Part shown: one piece after another, positions 1 to 7,359 of the stretch | Position numbering within the stretch: the first letter of the stretch is position 1 | How the letters are laid out: every line of letters begins with the position of its first letter | Source: an uncultured Eubacteriales bacterium | Lineage (GTDB): Bacteria > Bacillota > Clostridia > Peptostreptococcales > Anaerovoracaceae | Reading direction: 5' to 3' | Assembly: GCA_902797345.1 (NCBI GenBank) | Contig: CADBSL010000094.1 | Coordinates: 1-13,762, forward strand | DNA length: 13,762 nucleotides | Notes under the pieces: model-generated | What the model saw: only the letters and a program-made list of their open reading frames with translations | Databases searched by the model: none | Told to the model about the DNA's origin: nothing | Position numbers and translations under genes: made by a program

Positions 1-1
1 T

Positions 2-1351
2 CTGTCCAGGGATTCTGAAAACAATCCGGCGGCTTTGGAGGCAAAGGACTTTGCGGATCAGAAACAGATCCCGGAGTGGGCGGTGCCCTGGGTGAAGATC
101 TGCCAGGAAAAAGGGATCCTGTCGGGTTACAGTGACGGGACCTTCCGGCCGGACCAGACCATCACCCGGGCGGAGATGGCGAAGATGCTGACGGTGCTGA
201 AGAGTCTGGACTGGCATCACATCCAGCCGGCACCGGTGAAGTACTTCCCCAATGAGAAGACCGATGCCCTGATCGAAGCGGTGGCAGGAGAAGGGACGGA
301 AAACTATCTGTTTTCTCCCCTGAGTTTGAAAGTGGCTTTTGCCCTGGCGGCGAATGGGGCGAAGGGGGACACCCGGGACGAGATCTTGAACAGCTTGGGG
401 ATCCGGGACCTGGAGATCTTCAACCATTATATAAGGGGAATGAAAGAGGACTTCCGAAAAGCTTCCGACGTGGTCACCATCGACCTGAACAACTCCATCT
501 GGGTCAATGAAGATCAGATGCGGGGGGCGGATTTCAAAGAAGAATACAAAGATCTGCTGGCACAGTATTACACCGCTGAGGCAGGCAAGGTGAACAATGC
601 CAATGCGGTGCCCACCATCAACGGATGGATCAGCGAGAAGACCCGGGGAAAGATCCCGAAGGTGCTGGACAGTTCGGACTTCTCCACAGCTCTGGTGAAT
701 ACCCTGTATTTCAAGGGCTCCTGGAAGATGCCCTTCAATAAGGCGGCGACCCGGAAGGGCGACTTTACCCAGGCGGACGGCAGCAAGGTCCAAACGGATC
801 TGATGCATATGACAGAGACGATCCAGTATTATCAAAAGGGCGATGTGAAGATGATCCGCCTGCCCTATGAAAATCTGGCGCGGGATGAGAACGGGAACCG
901 GAAAGGGGACGGCCCCTTTGCCACGGTCAGCATGTACGTGGTCCTGTCCGATGGACCGGTGGAGCTGGCGAACCTGATCGATGAAGCCCGGGATAAAATG
1001 ACTTATCAGAAGGTGGCGGTGACCCTGCCGAAATTCTCCTTCCGATCAAAATTTGAATTGAATGATGCCCTGCAGCAGCTGGGGATCCGGAAGGCCTTCA
1101 CAGATGCGGCGGATTTCTCCGATATGTCGGCGATCCCCCAGTGCATTTCCGATGTGCTTCAGAGCACCTTCATCGAGGTGAATGAAGAGGGAACAGAGGC
1201 AGCGGCCGCCACGGTGATCGTGAACAAAAGCACTACGGCGCTGGATCCCACAGTGCCGATCCCCTTCACAGCGGACCGGCCCTTCCGGTTTGCTATCGTG
1301 GATGACGGGAAGGAAGTCCTGTTTGCGGGTGCGTATAATTACGTACAGTAA
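2..1351 (+). CDS. SLH-domain surface serpin (serine/cysteine protease inhibitor), 5' end outside window
   Basis: The frame is open to the left edge, so the gene is 5'-truncated here; the signal peptide and probably more SLH repeats lie upstream. Counting residues from the TTG at 35, residues 6-52 form an S-layer homology domain (GYSDGTFRPD, then TRAE at 44-47), which in this family binds secondary cell-wall polymer. Residues about 70-438 are a full serpin fold: NSIWVN, INGWISEKTRGKIPK, LVNTLYFKGSW, LPKFSF, and the C-terminal DRPFRFAI and VLFAGAY. The reactive-loop hinge EEGTEAAAAT (384-393) has the small residues typical of inhibitory serpins. Counting from P15 Gly386, P1-P1' would be Thr400-Thr401 (inference, possibly off by one or two). 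The product is probably a wall-attached suicide inhibitor of an extracellular protease. It converges on the next gene with a 14-bp gap and no clear terminator. Confidence 0.9.
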   Translation: MSRDSENNPAALEAKDFADQKQIPEWAVPWVKICQEKGILSGYSDGTFRPDQTITRAEMAKMLTVLKSLDWHHIQPAPVKYFPNEKTDALIEAVAGEGTENYLFSPLSLKVAFALAANGAKGDTRDEILNSLGIRDLEIFNHYIRGMKEDFRKASDVVTIDLNNSIWVNEDQMRGADFKEEYKDLLAQYYTAEAGKVNNANAVPTINGWISEKTRGKIPKVLDSSDFSTALVNTLYFKGSWKMPFNKAATRKGDFTQADGSKVQTDLMHMTETIQYYQKGDVKMIRLPYENLARDENGNRKGDGPFATVSMYVVLSDGPVELANLIDEARDKMTYQKVAVTLPKFSFRSKFELNDALQQLGIRKAFTDAADFSDMSAIPQCISDVLQSTFIEVNEEGTEAAAATVIVNKSTTALDPTVPIPFTADRPFRFAIVDDGKEVLFAGAYNYVQ

Positions 1352-1365
1352 AAATCAAATAATGA

Positions 1366-2955
1366 TCATTTCAATAACCGCCGGATGGCAAGGGCGTAAT
1401 AGACCCTCATGCTGTCCGGCATTTTATCGTGCCGGAAACCCAGCTGGTTATCGATGTTTTTCAGACGGTATTTCACTGTGTTGGGGTGTACGTGAAGAAG
1501 AGCGGCTGCTTTTGTGATGCTGAATTCCGCGTCCAGCACATAAACGGCCAGCGTATCCTCATCGATCCGCTCTGTGTCCGGTGAGTTGCCGTACAACAGA
1601 GCGTTCGTATATTGTAGGATGTGGTCTTCCCCTTCTTCGATGATTTTCCGGCATTCTTCCGCAAATCCCAGTTGGCCGGAACGAAAGACGTTGGTACAGG
1701 GGAATATTTTCCTGGCATCCGGCAAATAGTTTTCATGGGTCAGCCAGGCCCGGCGCACCTCAGTCGTGTTCTTGAGATTGCAGCATCTGGACAGGGTAAT
1801 GGAGGGGTCTAACGGCAAAAGATCCTGTATGATCATCTCGGAGACCCCTTCGGATCCCTGTTGAGAGGTGGCTGCGCCGGAAAACAGAAGAAAGTTGTTT
1901 TCATAGACATCCGAAAAGACCGGACTGCAGCAGGACTTCAGCGCATCCTGAAGGGATTCGGACCGTTTTTTCAGGATCTCCAGAGAGGATTCCGTATCCC
2001 CGGACAAGATCCACATTTCATGGATATCTGAAATGTTGATATGAAAGATCTCCGCCAGACGCCGCATTTTTAATGGATCGTCCTGAAGGATCGCCCGGAT
2101 CAATTCGCGGATGGCGATGTTGTTGTAGCCCTGTCCCCAGATATTGGAGCAGATCCGGGTCACATCGCACAACTGCTCCAAGACCGGTTTTCCGATGAAG
2201 TCCCCCTGTTTTACGATCAGAAGATACATGGGGATCCCGGTATCCGGAATGATCTCAAACCGATAGACCTTCGTGTCGGAGAAGTAGCCCTCCGGTGATT
2301 TTCCGGATTCTGCGGAAAACAGGATCTCCTGCAAATGACTTTTGATCTGAGGTTCGATCGTTGGAGGCCAGCAGGACTGATTCAATAGGTGGCCGGTCTC
2401 GTCCGTCAGCAGTACGGAAGCCATGACGGCTTCGCTGATCATCCGAAGTGCGGAATGCATGGTCCGCTGGGGAAAGGGAAGAGCAGACATCCTGGCCAGA
2501 ATATCCGAAACGATATAGTCGCTGTGGGCACGGTCCCGGTGGAGACACTCTGTGACATCGCTGATCACGTCCGCATAGCGCAGATCCCTGGACTTCGGCA
2601 TCTGGATCAATACGAAGTTCAGCCGGTCCGCCAGCTCGATCAGCTTTCGGTCGATCCGGGGCATATATACGCCCACATAGAAGAGGATCAATCCGATCTC
2701 CCCGCCCTCCGAAAGACGCCGGATGGCAGCGCACTGCAGATCCACATCTTCCGCACAATCCAGAAACCCGGTGATGGCGATCTCGCTTCCGAAGTATTCT
2801 CCCTGCTCAAACACATTGTCGACTAAAAGCGAAGGGTTTGCCGATTCCAATACAGAGATTGAGGTGACCCGTTTGTGCAAAGCTCTTTTCCCGGCCACGA
2901 CTTTAGCCTGTCTCAGAGATGGCAGTTTCAACAAATCATTTACGGAAATACTCAT
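1366..2955 (-). CDS. PucR-family transcriptional regulator
   Basis: This is a 529-residue cytoplasmic DNA-binding regulator. The N-terminus (about 5-130; LLKLPSLRQAKVVAGKRALH) matches the PucR ligand-sensing domain. The last ~60 residues (AVYVLDAEFSITKAAALLHV, then HPNTVKYRLKNI) are the PucR/CdaR C-terminal helix-turn-helix (HTH_30). The middle third is poorly conserved, as is usual. Family members, such as Bacillus PucR for purine catabolism and CdaR for sugar diacids, mostly control adjacent catabolic genes. It is transcribed divergently from the permease/DUF917/HyuA operon with a 207-bp shared control region, so it most likely regulates that operon and perhaps itself. The ATG at 2955 follows a purine-rich AAAGGAAG site at suitable distance, and a TTGAAG-N17-TATACT promoter lies just upstream. 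The ligand is unknown. Confidence 0.92.
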   Translation of the reverse strand: MSISVNDLLKLPSLRQAKVVAGKRALHKRVTSISVLESANPSLLVDNVFEQGEYFGSEIAITGFLDCAEDVDLQCAAIRRLSEGGEIGLILFYVGVYMPRIDRKLIELADRLNFVLIQMPKSRDLRYADVISDVTECLHRDRAHSDYIVSDILARMSALPFPQRTMHSALRMISEAVMASVLLTDETGHLLNQSCWPPTIEPQIKSHLQEILFSAESGKSPEGYFSDTKVYRFEIIPDTGIPMYLLIVKQGDFIGKPVLEQLCDVTRICSNIWGQGYNNIAIRELIRAILQDDPLKMRRLAEIFHINISDIHEMWILSGDTESSLEILKKRSESLQDALKSCCSPVFSDVYENNFLLFSGAATSQQGSEGVSEMIIQDLLPLDPSITLSRCCNLKNTTEVRRAWLTHENYLPDARKIFPCTNVFRSGQLGFAEECRKIIEEGEDHILQYTNALLYGNSPDTERIDEDTLAVYVLDAEFSITKAAALLHVHPNTVKYRLKNIDNQLGFRHDKMPDSMRVYYALAIRRLLK

Positions 2956-2986
2956 TCATTTTCACTTCCTTTCGCTCTTAAACCCC

Positions 2987-3015
2987 AGTATAAACGCAAA
3001 AAAATGGCGCTTCAA
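2987..3015 (-). promoter_or_regulatory. Candidate promoter for the PucR-family regulator
   Basis: On the minus strand a -35 box TTGAAG (3010-3015) and a -10 box TATACT (2987-2992) are separated by exactly 17 nt. The inferred transcription start is near 2980, giving a leader of about 25 nt before the ATG at 2955. The -35 box overlaps an inverted repeat at 3011-3043, which suggests autoregulation (inference). Confidence 0.65.
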
Positions 3016-3043
3016 GGGGAATCGGAAGCCGGACCCCTTCGAA
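3011..3043. repeat. Inverted repeat overlapping the regulator -35 box
   Basis: TTC + AAGGGG (3011-3019) pairs with CCCCTT (3034-3039) and GAA (3041-3043), with C3040 bulged. CGG/CCG (3023-3025/3029-3031) can pair inside. It covers the -35 element of the minus-strand promoter, so it may be a regulator operator or a folded element. Confidence 0.45.
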
Positions 3044-3050
3044 AGAAAAG

Positions 3051-3068
3051 TTTGTCTCGGCAGACAAA
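3051..3068. repeat. Perfect 7-bp hairpin/palindrome in divergent control region
   Basis: TTTGTCT (3051-3057) and AGACAAA (3062-3068) are perfect inverted copies around CGGC. It sits midway between the two divergent promoters. There is no T-tract on either strand positioned to make it a terminator, so an operator is more likely (inference). Confidence 0.45.
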
Positions 3069-3074
3069 AGAAGC

Positions 3075-3113
3075 GGTTGGAATCTGTCCGTTTGACAGTG
3101 TACTTTTCCAACC
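3075..3113. repeat. Inverted repeat GGTTGGAA ... TTCCAACC
   Basis: Perfect 8-bp arms at 3075-3082 and 3106-3113 flank a 23-nt interval that contains the TTGACA -35 box. The right arm lies inside the loop and left arm of the next inverted repeat, so as RNA or cruciform the two structures would exclude each other. Confidence 0.45.
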
Positions 3114-3120
3114 TTAAAAA
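3092..3120 (+). promoter_or_regulatory. Candidate promoter for the permease operon
   Basis: A perfect -35 TTGACA (3092-3097) is followed after 17 nt by TAAAAA (3115-3120), a 4/6 match to the -10 consensus. TACAAT at 3122-3127 is a better -10 but lies 24 nt from this -35. The exact -10 is therefore uncertain, as would suit an activator-dependent promoter. Confidence 0.5.
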
Positions 3121-3125
3121 GTACA
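3099..3125. promoter_or_regulatory. Candidate operator TGTACTTTT-N9-AAAAGTACA
   Basis: Perfect 9-bp inverted arms occupy 3099-3107 and 3117-3125, separated by 9 nt. The element lies immediately downstream of the TTGACA -35 and covers the likely -10 of the permease promoter. The size and symmetry suit a dimeric regulator. The adjacent PucR-family protein is the obvious candidate (inference). Confidence 0.5.
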
Positions 3126-3162
3126 ATACTCCCACTGTTATAAAAATGAAGGGAGAATTGAT

Positions 3163-4497
3163 ATGAGCGAAGCAAACTCTGCGGCACATGCAAAGCAGGA
3201 CAAAGGCATTTCTCAGATCGTGGAATCGGAAAAACGTTCCTGGGGAAGTGTCGCATTTATCTGGATCGGGACGATGATCTGTATCCCGATGCTGATGGTG
3301 GGGGGCATCTTTGCGGGAGCCCTGACCATTAACTCTATTTTTTGGGCGACAGTCATCGGTTTTGCCGTGTGCTGCCTGTTGATGATTCTGGACGGGATCA
3401 TTGGCAGCGACTTGGGCCTGAATGCCACCATGACCTCTACAAAAGCATTCGGGATGACGGGCGCCAATTTTTCCATGGCTCTGGTGATCTTTATCGCAGA
3501 GACCGGCTGGTTTGCCGTGCAGACCGCTACCTGCGCCATGGCGTTTAATACATTGATGGAAGTGATGGGAGTCTCCTTCCCCTTCTGGCTGGCCTGTGTG
3601 ATTTGGGGCGCGGTGATGTGCGTTACCGCCGTCTATGGGGTCCGCTGGATGTCTGTGTTGAATTATATTGCCGTGCCGCTGCTTCTGATCCTCTGTATTT
3701 ACGGAGCAGTCCATTCCATCGGAACCACCGGGTGGAGCCAAATAAGCAGCACGATCACCACCAATGCGATGGCGATGCCGGCAGCGATCTCCACGGTGAT
3801 TGGACTCTTTGCCTTAGGGGCCACCTGCAATGCGGACTATACTCGCTTTTGCCGATCCCGGTCGGACGTGATCAAGGCAACGATCCTAGGGGTCCTTCCG
3901 GCAGCGACGATCATGATACTGGTGGGTGCGATCATGGCGCTGGGGACCGGAAATTATGATGTATCCAGTATGTTCGCGGGGTTGGGCCTGCCGGTGCTGG
4001 CGATGGTCGTTCTGGTCCTGGCTACCTGGACCACCAATACCGGGAATGCCTATATGTCCGGATTGGCGGTCTGCAAGATGTTTTCGATTAAGGACAAAAA
4101 CCGGCCGGTCGTCACCCTCATTGTGGGAGCCATCGGCATCGTTTTCGCTATCATGGGGCTGGCGGATGTCCTGAATACATATATCAGCATTATTGGAGCA
4201 GTGGTGCCGCCGATCATGGGGATCATCATTGCGGATTACTGGGTGATTTGTAAAGGGAAGAAGGAAAACTGGGCTCCTCAGAAAGGCGTCAACTGGGTCG
4301 GCATCATCTGCTGGATCCTGGGCGGAGGCTTCGCATTGTTGGAGACTCTGGGGGTGTTCTCTGTTTTCAGCCCGGCTTTGGACGGCGTGATCATCGCTTT
4401 TGCCGCTTATATCATTTTGTTTAAGCTGTTGGCCGGCACCCGGATGGTAGGCCAGGGCGAGATGACCATCGAGGAAGCGACCGCAAAAGCCAGATAA
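3163..4497 (+). CDS. NCS1-family nucleobase/hydantoin-type permease (CodB-like)
   Basis: This 444-residue integral membrane transporter has about 12 hydrophobic segments, beginning with WGSVAFIWIGTMICIPMLMV. The first helix, the IAETGWFAVQTA stretch and the overall length match the NCS1 cytosine/purine/hydantoin permease family (E. coli CodB is about 420 residues). Members are secondary symporters for cytosine, purines, allantoin, thiamine precursors or hydantoins, so the substrate cannot be read from sequence alone. The ATG is preceded by AAGGGAG at 3149-3155. It is the first gene of an operon with the DUF917 and HyuA-like genes (16 bp to the next ORF), which points to uptake of the compound those enzymes degrade. 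It lies opposite the PucR-family regulator. Confidence 0.9.
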   Translation: MSEANSAAHAKQDKGISQIVESEKRSWGSVAFIWIGTMICIPMLMVGGIFAGALTINSIFWATVIGFAVCCLLMILDGIIGSDLGLNATMTSTKAFGMTGANFSMALVIFIAETGWFAVQTATCAMAFNTLMEVMGVSFPFWLACVIWGAVMCVTAVYGVRWMSVLNYIAVPLLLILCIYGAVHSIGTTGWSQISSTITTNAMAMPAAISTVIGLFALGATCNADYTRFCRSRSDVIKATILGVLPAATIMILVGAIMALGTGNYDVSSMFAGLGLPVLAMVVLVLATWTTNTGNAYMSGLAVCKMFSIKDKNRPVVTLIVGAIGIVFAIMGLADVLNTYISIIGAVVPPIMGIIIADYWVICKGKKENWAPQKGVNWVGIICWILGGGFALLETLGVFSVFSPALDGVIIAFAAYIILFKLLAGTRMVGQGEMTIEEATAKAR

Positions 4498-4513
4498 AAC
4501 AAAGGAGAGGATT

Positions 4514-5617
4514 ATGAGAAAACTGGAAATAAAAGACATAGAGGATATCGCTCTGGGTGCTGCACTGCTGGGAGCCGGCGGCGGGGGAGATCCTTACATT
4601 GGGAAACTGATCGCCATCGGTGCCATACGGGAAATGGGCCCAGCCACGCTGATCGATCCCGAAGAACTGGCAGATGATGCGCAGGTAGCTGCCATCGCGA
4701 TGATGGGAGCTCCTACGGTACTGGCGGAGAAAGCTATCGGAGGGAATGAATACCGGGCCCTCATGGATATGGTCTCCCAATTTCTCGGAAAGCCCTTGGA
4801 TGCCATTTTCCCCATTGAGGCAGGAGGAGTCAATTCCATGCTGCCTATCGCTGCCAGTGCACGAATGGGGATCCCCATCGTGGATGCGGATGGGATGGGC
4901 AGGGCATTTCCGGAACTTCAGATGGTGACCTTCACCATCGGAGGCATCGATTCCTGCCCCATGGCATTGACGGATGAGAAAGGAAACACGGTCCTGTACC
5001 GGACCATCTCCAACAAATGGACGGAGGATCTGGCCAGAGCCGTGACCATGAGCTGTGGGGGAGCGGTTTCGGTGGCCCTTTACCCCATGACCGGGAAACA
5101 GCTCAAAGAGTATGGCGTTCGGAATATCCTGACCCGCAGCCAGCGGTTGGGAGAGGCGATCCGAACAGTGAAAGACTATGAAGAGTCGGGAACGTCCGAA
5201 GACCATTTCCTGGAGTTCACGGAAGGATATAAACTGTTCAAAGGAAAGATCACGGATGTCCTGCGGGAGACCCGGGGAGCCTTCAATTTCGGCCGGGTGC
5301 TGTTGGACGGGATCGGAGAATACAAAGGCAGGAATGCCTATGTGGATTTTCAAAATGAGAATCTGCTGGCGAATGTGGATGGAGAGATCCTGGCCACGGT
5401 CCCGGATCTGGTCTGCCTGGTGGATGCCGAAACCTTTTCCCCGGTAACGACGGATGCGTTGAAATACGGAAAACGCGTGGTCGTGGTCGGACTGCAGTGC
5501 TTTGAGATGTGGCGGTCGAAAGCCGGTCTGGAGCTGGTGGGGCCCCGCTATTTCGGGTGTGATACGGACTATATTCCGGTGGAGGTCAGATGCAGAGGAG
5601 GGCAGAAAAATGATTAA
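4514..5617 (+). CDS. DUF917 family protein (S-methyl-thiohydantoin desulfurase-like)
   Basis: This 367-residue soluble protein has the DUF917 (PF06032) hallmarks: an N-terminal glycine-rich GAALLGAGGGGDPYIGK (about 15-31), then PIEAGGVNSMLPIAA and GIPIVDADGMGRAFPEL in the first 140 residues, and a C-terminal domain ending in PVEVRCRGGQ. From memory, the family has recently been renamed for S-methyl-thiohydantoin desulfurase activity in ergothioneine-derivative breakdown; I cannot verify that here. DUF917 genes are commonly next to hydantoinase/oxoprolinase genes, as in this case. A chemically sensible role is converting a (thio)hydantoin to a hydantoin for the next enzyme (inference). AAAGGAG precedes the ATG. 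The stop overlaps the start of the HyuA-like gene by 8 nt, implying translational coupling. Confidence 0.88.
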   Translation: MRKLEIKDIEDIALGAALLGAGGGGDPYIGKLIAIGAIREMGPATLIDPEELADDAQVAAIAMMGAPTVLAEKAIGGNEYRALMDMVSQFLGKPLDAIFPIEAGGVNSMLPIAASARMGIPIVDADGMGRAFPELQMVTFTIGGIDSCPMALTDEKGNTVLYRTISNKWTEDLARAVTMSCGGAVSVALYPMTGKQLKEYGVRNILTRSQRLGEAIRTVKDYEESGTSEDHFLEFTEGYKLFKGKITDVLRETRGAFNFGRVLLDGIGEYKGRNAYVDFQNENLLANVDGEILATVPDLVCLVDAETFSPVTTDALKYGKRVVVVGLQCFEMWRSKAGLELVGPRYFGCDTDYIPVEVRCRGGQKND

Positions 5618-7160
5618 ACTGGGGATCGACGTAGGAGGTACCAATACAGATGCGGTCCTGATCGATGAGAAAATGGAAGTGATCGCCGAGATCAAGCGGC
5701 CGACTTCCGAAGATGTTTACAGCGGCATCGTGGGTGCTATCCGGGCGGTACTGGATGTTTCCGGAATCGACCCGGGACAGATTCGGCAGGCGATGCTGGG
5801 AACGACCCAGTGTACCAACGCGATCGTGGAGCGAAAGCACCTGGCTCCGGTCGCTCTGATACGGATCGGAGCTCCCGCCACATTGGGCCTGCCTCCTATG
5901 GTGGATTGGGCCGATGACATCCGTGCGGCCGTGGTGGACAGTATTATCGTAGGGGGCGGATTCGAATACGACGGGTCCCTCCTGGCGGAGCTGGACGAAG
6001 ACGCTATTCGTGAGTTTTTATACAGAATAAAGGGGCGGGCGGCTTCCGTCGCTATCTCCTGCGTTTTCTCCGGTGTCAGAAACGAACACGAAGTGCGGGC
6101 GGCGGAGATCTGCCGGGAAGTGCTGGGGGAGGACATCCATGTATCGATCTCCAGCGAGATCGGGAGTATGGGCCTGATCGAACGGGAAAACGCAACGATC
6201 TTAAACGCCTCTTTGATCTATGTAGCGAATAGTTTTACGGAAGGGTTTGCCCGGTCTCTGGCGGATATGGGGATCTGCAAGGCGGAGATTTTCCTGTCCC
6301 AGAATGATGGGACGCTGATGACGATGGAGCATGCCCGGAAATATCCGGTGTTGACCATCGCCTGCGGTCCCACGAACTCCATTCGGGGCGCCGGTTATTT
6401 GTCCGGCAAGCGAAATGCCCTGGTGGTGGATGTCGGGGGGACGACGACGGATCTGGGGATGATCCGGAACGGATTTCCCAGAGAGTCCAGCATCGCGGCC
6501 ACCATCGGAGGTGTTCGGACCAGCTTCCGGATGCCGGACGTGGTGACCATCGGATTAGGCGGGGGATCCATCGTCCGTGAGCATGAGGATGGAACCGTCA
6601 CCGTAGGCCCGGACAGTGTGGGGTTTGAGATTACGGAAAAGGCGCTGGTGTTCGGCGGCACTGTACTGACTGCGACAGACATTGCCGTTCGACTGGGGAT
6701 GTTCACTTTGGGAGATCCGGAAAGAGTCCGGCAAATTCCAAAGGATCTGGCGGAAAAGGCCATGGGATGCATCCGGACGATGGCGGAGGACGCCATCGAT
6801 GCCATGAAGGTTTCCAGCGGGGATGTGGACGTGGTCTTCGTTGGCGGAGGATCGATCATTCTCCCGGAGGAACTGCAGGGGGCTTCTTCGGAGACAAAGC
6901 CGGCCTATTTTGGGACAGCGAATGCCATCGGTTCCGCTATTTCGAAAGTCAGTGGAGTGATCGAGAAACTGATCGATTATGATAAAATACCCAGAGAGAC
7001 TGCGTTGGAGGCGGCGAAGAAAGAGGCGATCCGGTCGGCAGAAGAAGCCGGGGCCCTTCCCGGGACCGTTGAGATCGTCGAAGTCGAAGATGTGCCGCTG
7101 CAGTATTATCCCGGGAACACCAACCGGGTGAAAATCAAAGCAGCCGGGGACCTGAAATGA
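5610..7160 (+). CDS. HyuA-like hydantoinase/oxoprolinase ATPase, short form
   Basis: The 516-residue product has two ASKHA-type phosphate motifs, LGIDVGGTNTDAVLID at the N-terminus and VVDVGGTTTDLG around residues 273-285. It also has LGTTQCTNAIVERK near residue 65, matching Hydant_A_N followed by Hydantoinase_A. The family opens five-membered cyclic amides (hydantoins, 5-oxoproline) or carboxylates ketones, using ATP. Classical HyuA is close to 700 residues and works with HyuB; here the protein is short, and no HyuB-type gene is in the window. The frame is open back to 5502, but the ATG at 5610 fits best: AGAGGAGGG ends 7 nt upstream and the family motif begins three residues in. It overlaps the DUF917 stop by 8 nt. 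It is the last gene of the operon. The reaction is probably ATP-dependent ring opening; the substrate is unknown. Confidence 0.88.
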   Translation: MIKLGIDVGGTNTDAVLIDEKMEVIAEIKRPTSEDVYSGIVGAIRAVLDVSGIDPGQIRQAMLGTTQCTNAIVERKHLAPVALIRIGAPATLGLPPMVDWADDIRAAVVDSIIVGGGFEYDGSLLAELDEDAIREFLYRIKGRAASVAISCVFSGVRNEHEVRAAEICREVLGEDIHVSISSEIGSMGLIERENATILNASLIYVANSFTEGFARSLADMGICKAEIFLSQNDGTLMTMEHARKYPVLTIACGPTNSIRGAGYLSGKRNALVVDVGGTTTDLGMIRNGFPRESSIAATIGGVRTSFRMPDVVTIGLGGGSIVREHEDGTVTVGPDSVGFEITEKALVFGGTVLTATDIAVRLGMFTLGDPERVRQIPKDLAEKAMGCIRTMAEDAIDAMKVSSGDVDVVFVGGGSIILPEELQGASSETKPAYFGTANAIGSAISKVSGVIEKLIDYDKIPRETALEAAKKEAIRSAEEAGALPGTVEIVEVEDVPLQYYPGNTNRVKIKAAGDLK

Positions 7161-7198
7161 TAGAAACAGCAATCTTTCCATATTTTTTGTTGCTCATA

Positions 7199-7248
7199 GT
7201 CGAGGGGCAGTGTGAAGAAGGATCTTCTTTTTCCGCTGCCCTGTCGAC
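7199..7248. repeat. Branched inverted repeat after the HyuA-like gene, possible terminator
   Basis: GTCGA + GGGGCAG (7199-7210) pairs with CTGCCCTGTCGAC (7236-7248) with a small bulge. A perfect inner hairpin AAGAAG-GAT-CTTCTT occupies 7215-7229. Only ATTTT follows, a weak T-tract. It may end the catabolic operon, but this is not a textbook intrinsic terminator. Confidence 0.4.
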
Positions 7249-7290
7249 ATTTTAGGAAATGATCCTTCAATGCTTCAGACTAAATTCATC

Positions 7291-7319
7291 GTGACAGGCG
7301 GAACAGAATATGGTATAGT
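7291..7319 (+). promoter_or_regulatory. Promoter for the small membrane-protein pair
   Basis: GTGACA (7291-7296), 17 nt, then TATAGT (7314-7319), with an extended -10 TG at 7311-7312. The start would be near 7326, about 34 nt before the ATG at 7360. Confidence 0.65.
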
Positions 7320-7359
7320 TTTTCTTACGAAGAAGAAAACGAATAGGAGGGTACGATAG

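Noticed and set aside
1352..1390. Convergent terminator between the serpin and PucR-family genes
   Set aside because: Only a short AATGATCATT palindrome is present; no GC-rich stem with a T-run was found.
2987..3162. Purine or related riboswitch ahead of the permease
   Set aside because: The expected conserved core elements of purine-type aptamers were not found, and the likely permease promoter lies downstream of most of the structured region.
2962..3741. Minus-strand open frame of 259 codons across the control region and permease start
   Set aside because: It runs antisense through the permease and the divergent promoters; its composition is His/Gly/Pro-rich shadow type with no family match.
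5502..5609. 36-codon N-terminal extension of the HyuA-like protein, or a frameshift with DUF917
   Set aside because: The extension lies wholly inside the intact DUF917 C-terminus, is Arg/Trp-rich, and the ribosome site plus the family motif support the ATG at 5610. Both genes are complete.
4421..5695. Minus-strand open frame of 424 codons opposite the DUF917 gene
   Set aside because: It is antisense to a clear DUF917 family protein; its translation is low in recognisable motifs and rich in His, Arg, Ser and Pro as expected from reversed GC-biased codons; no ribosome site was found.
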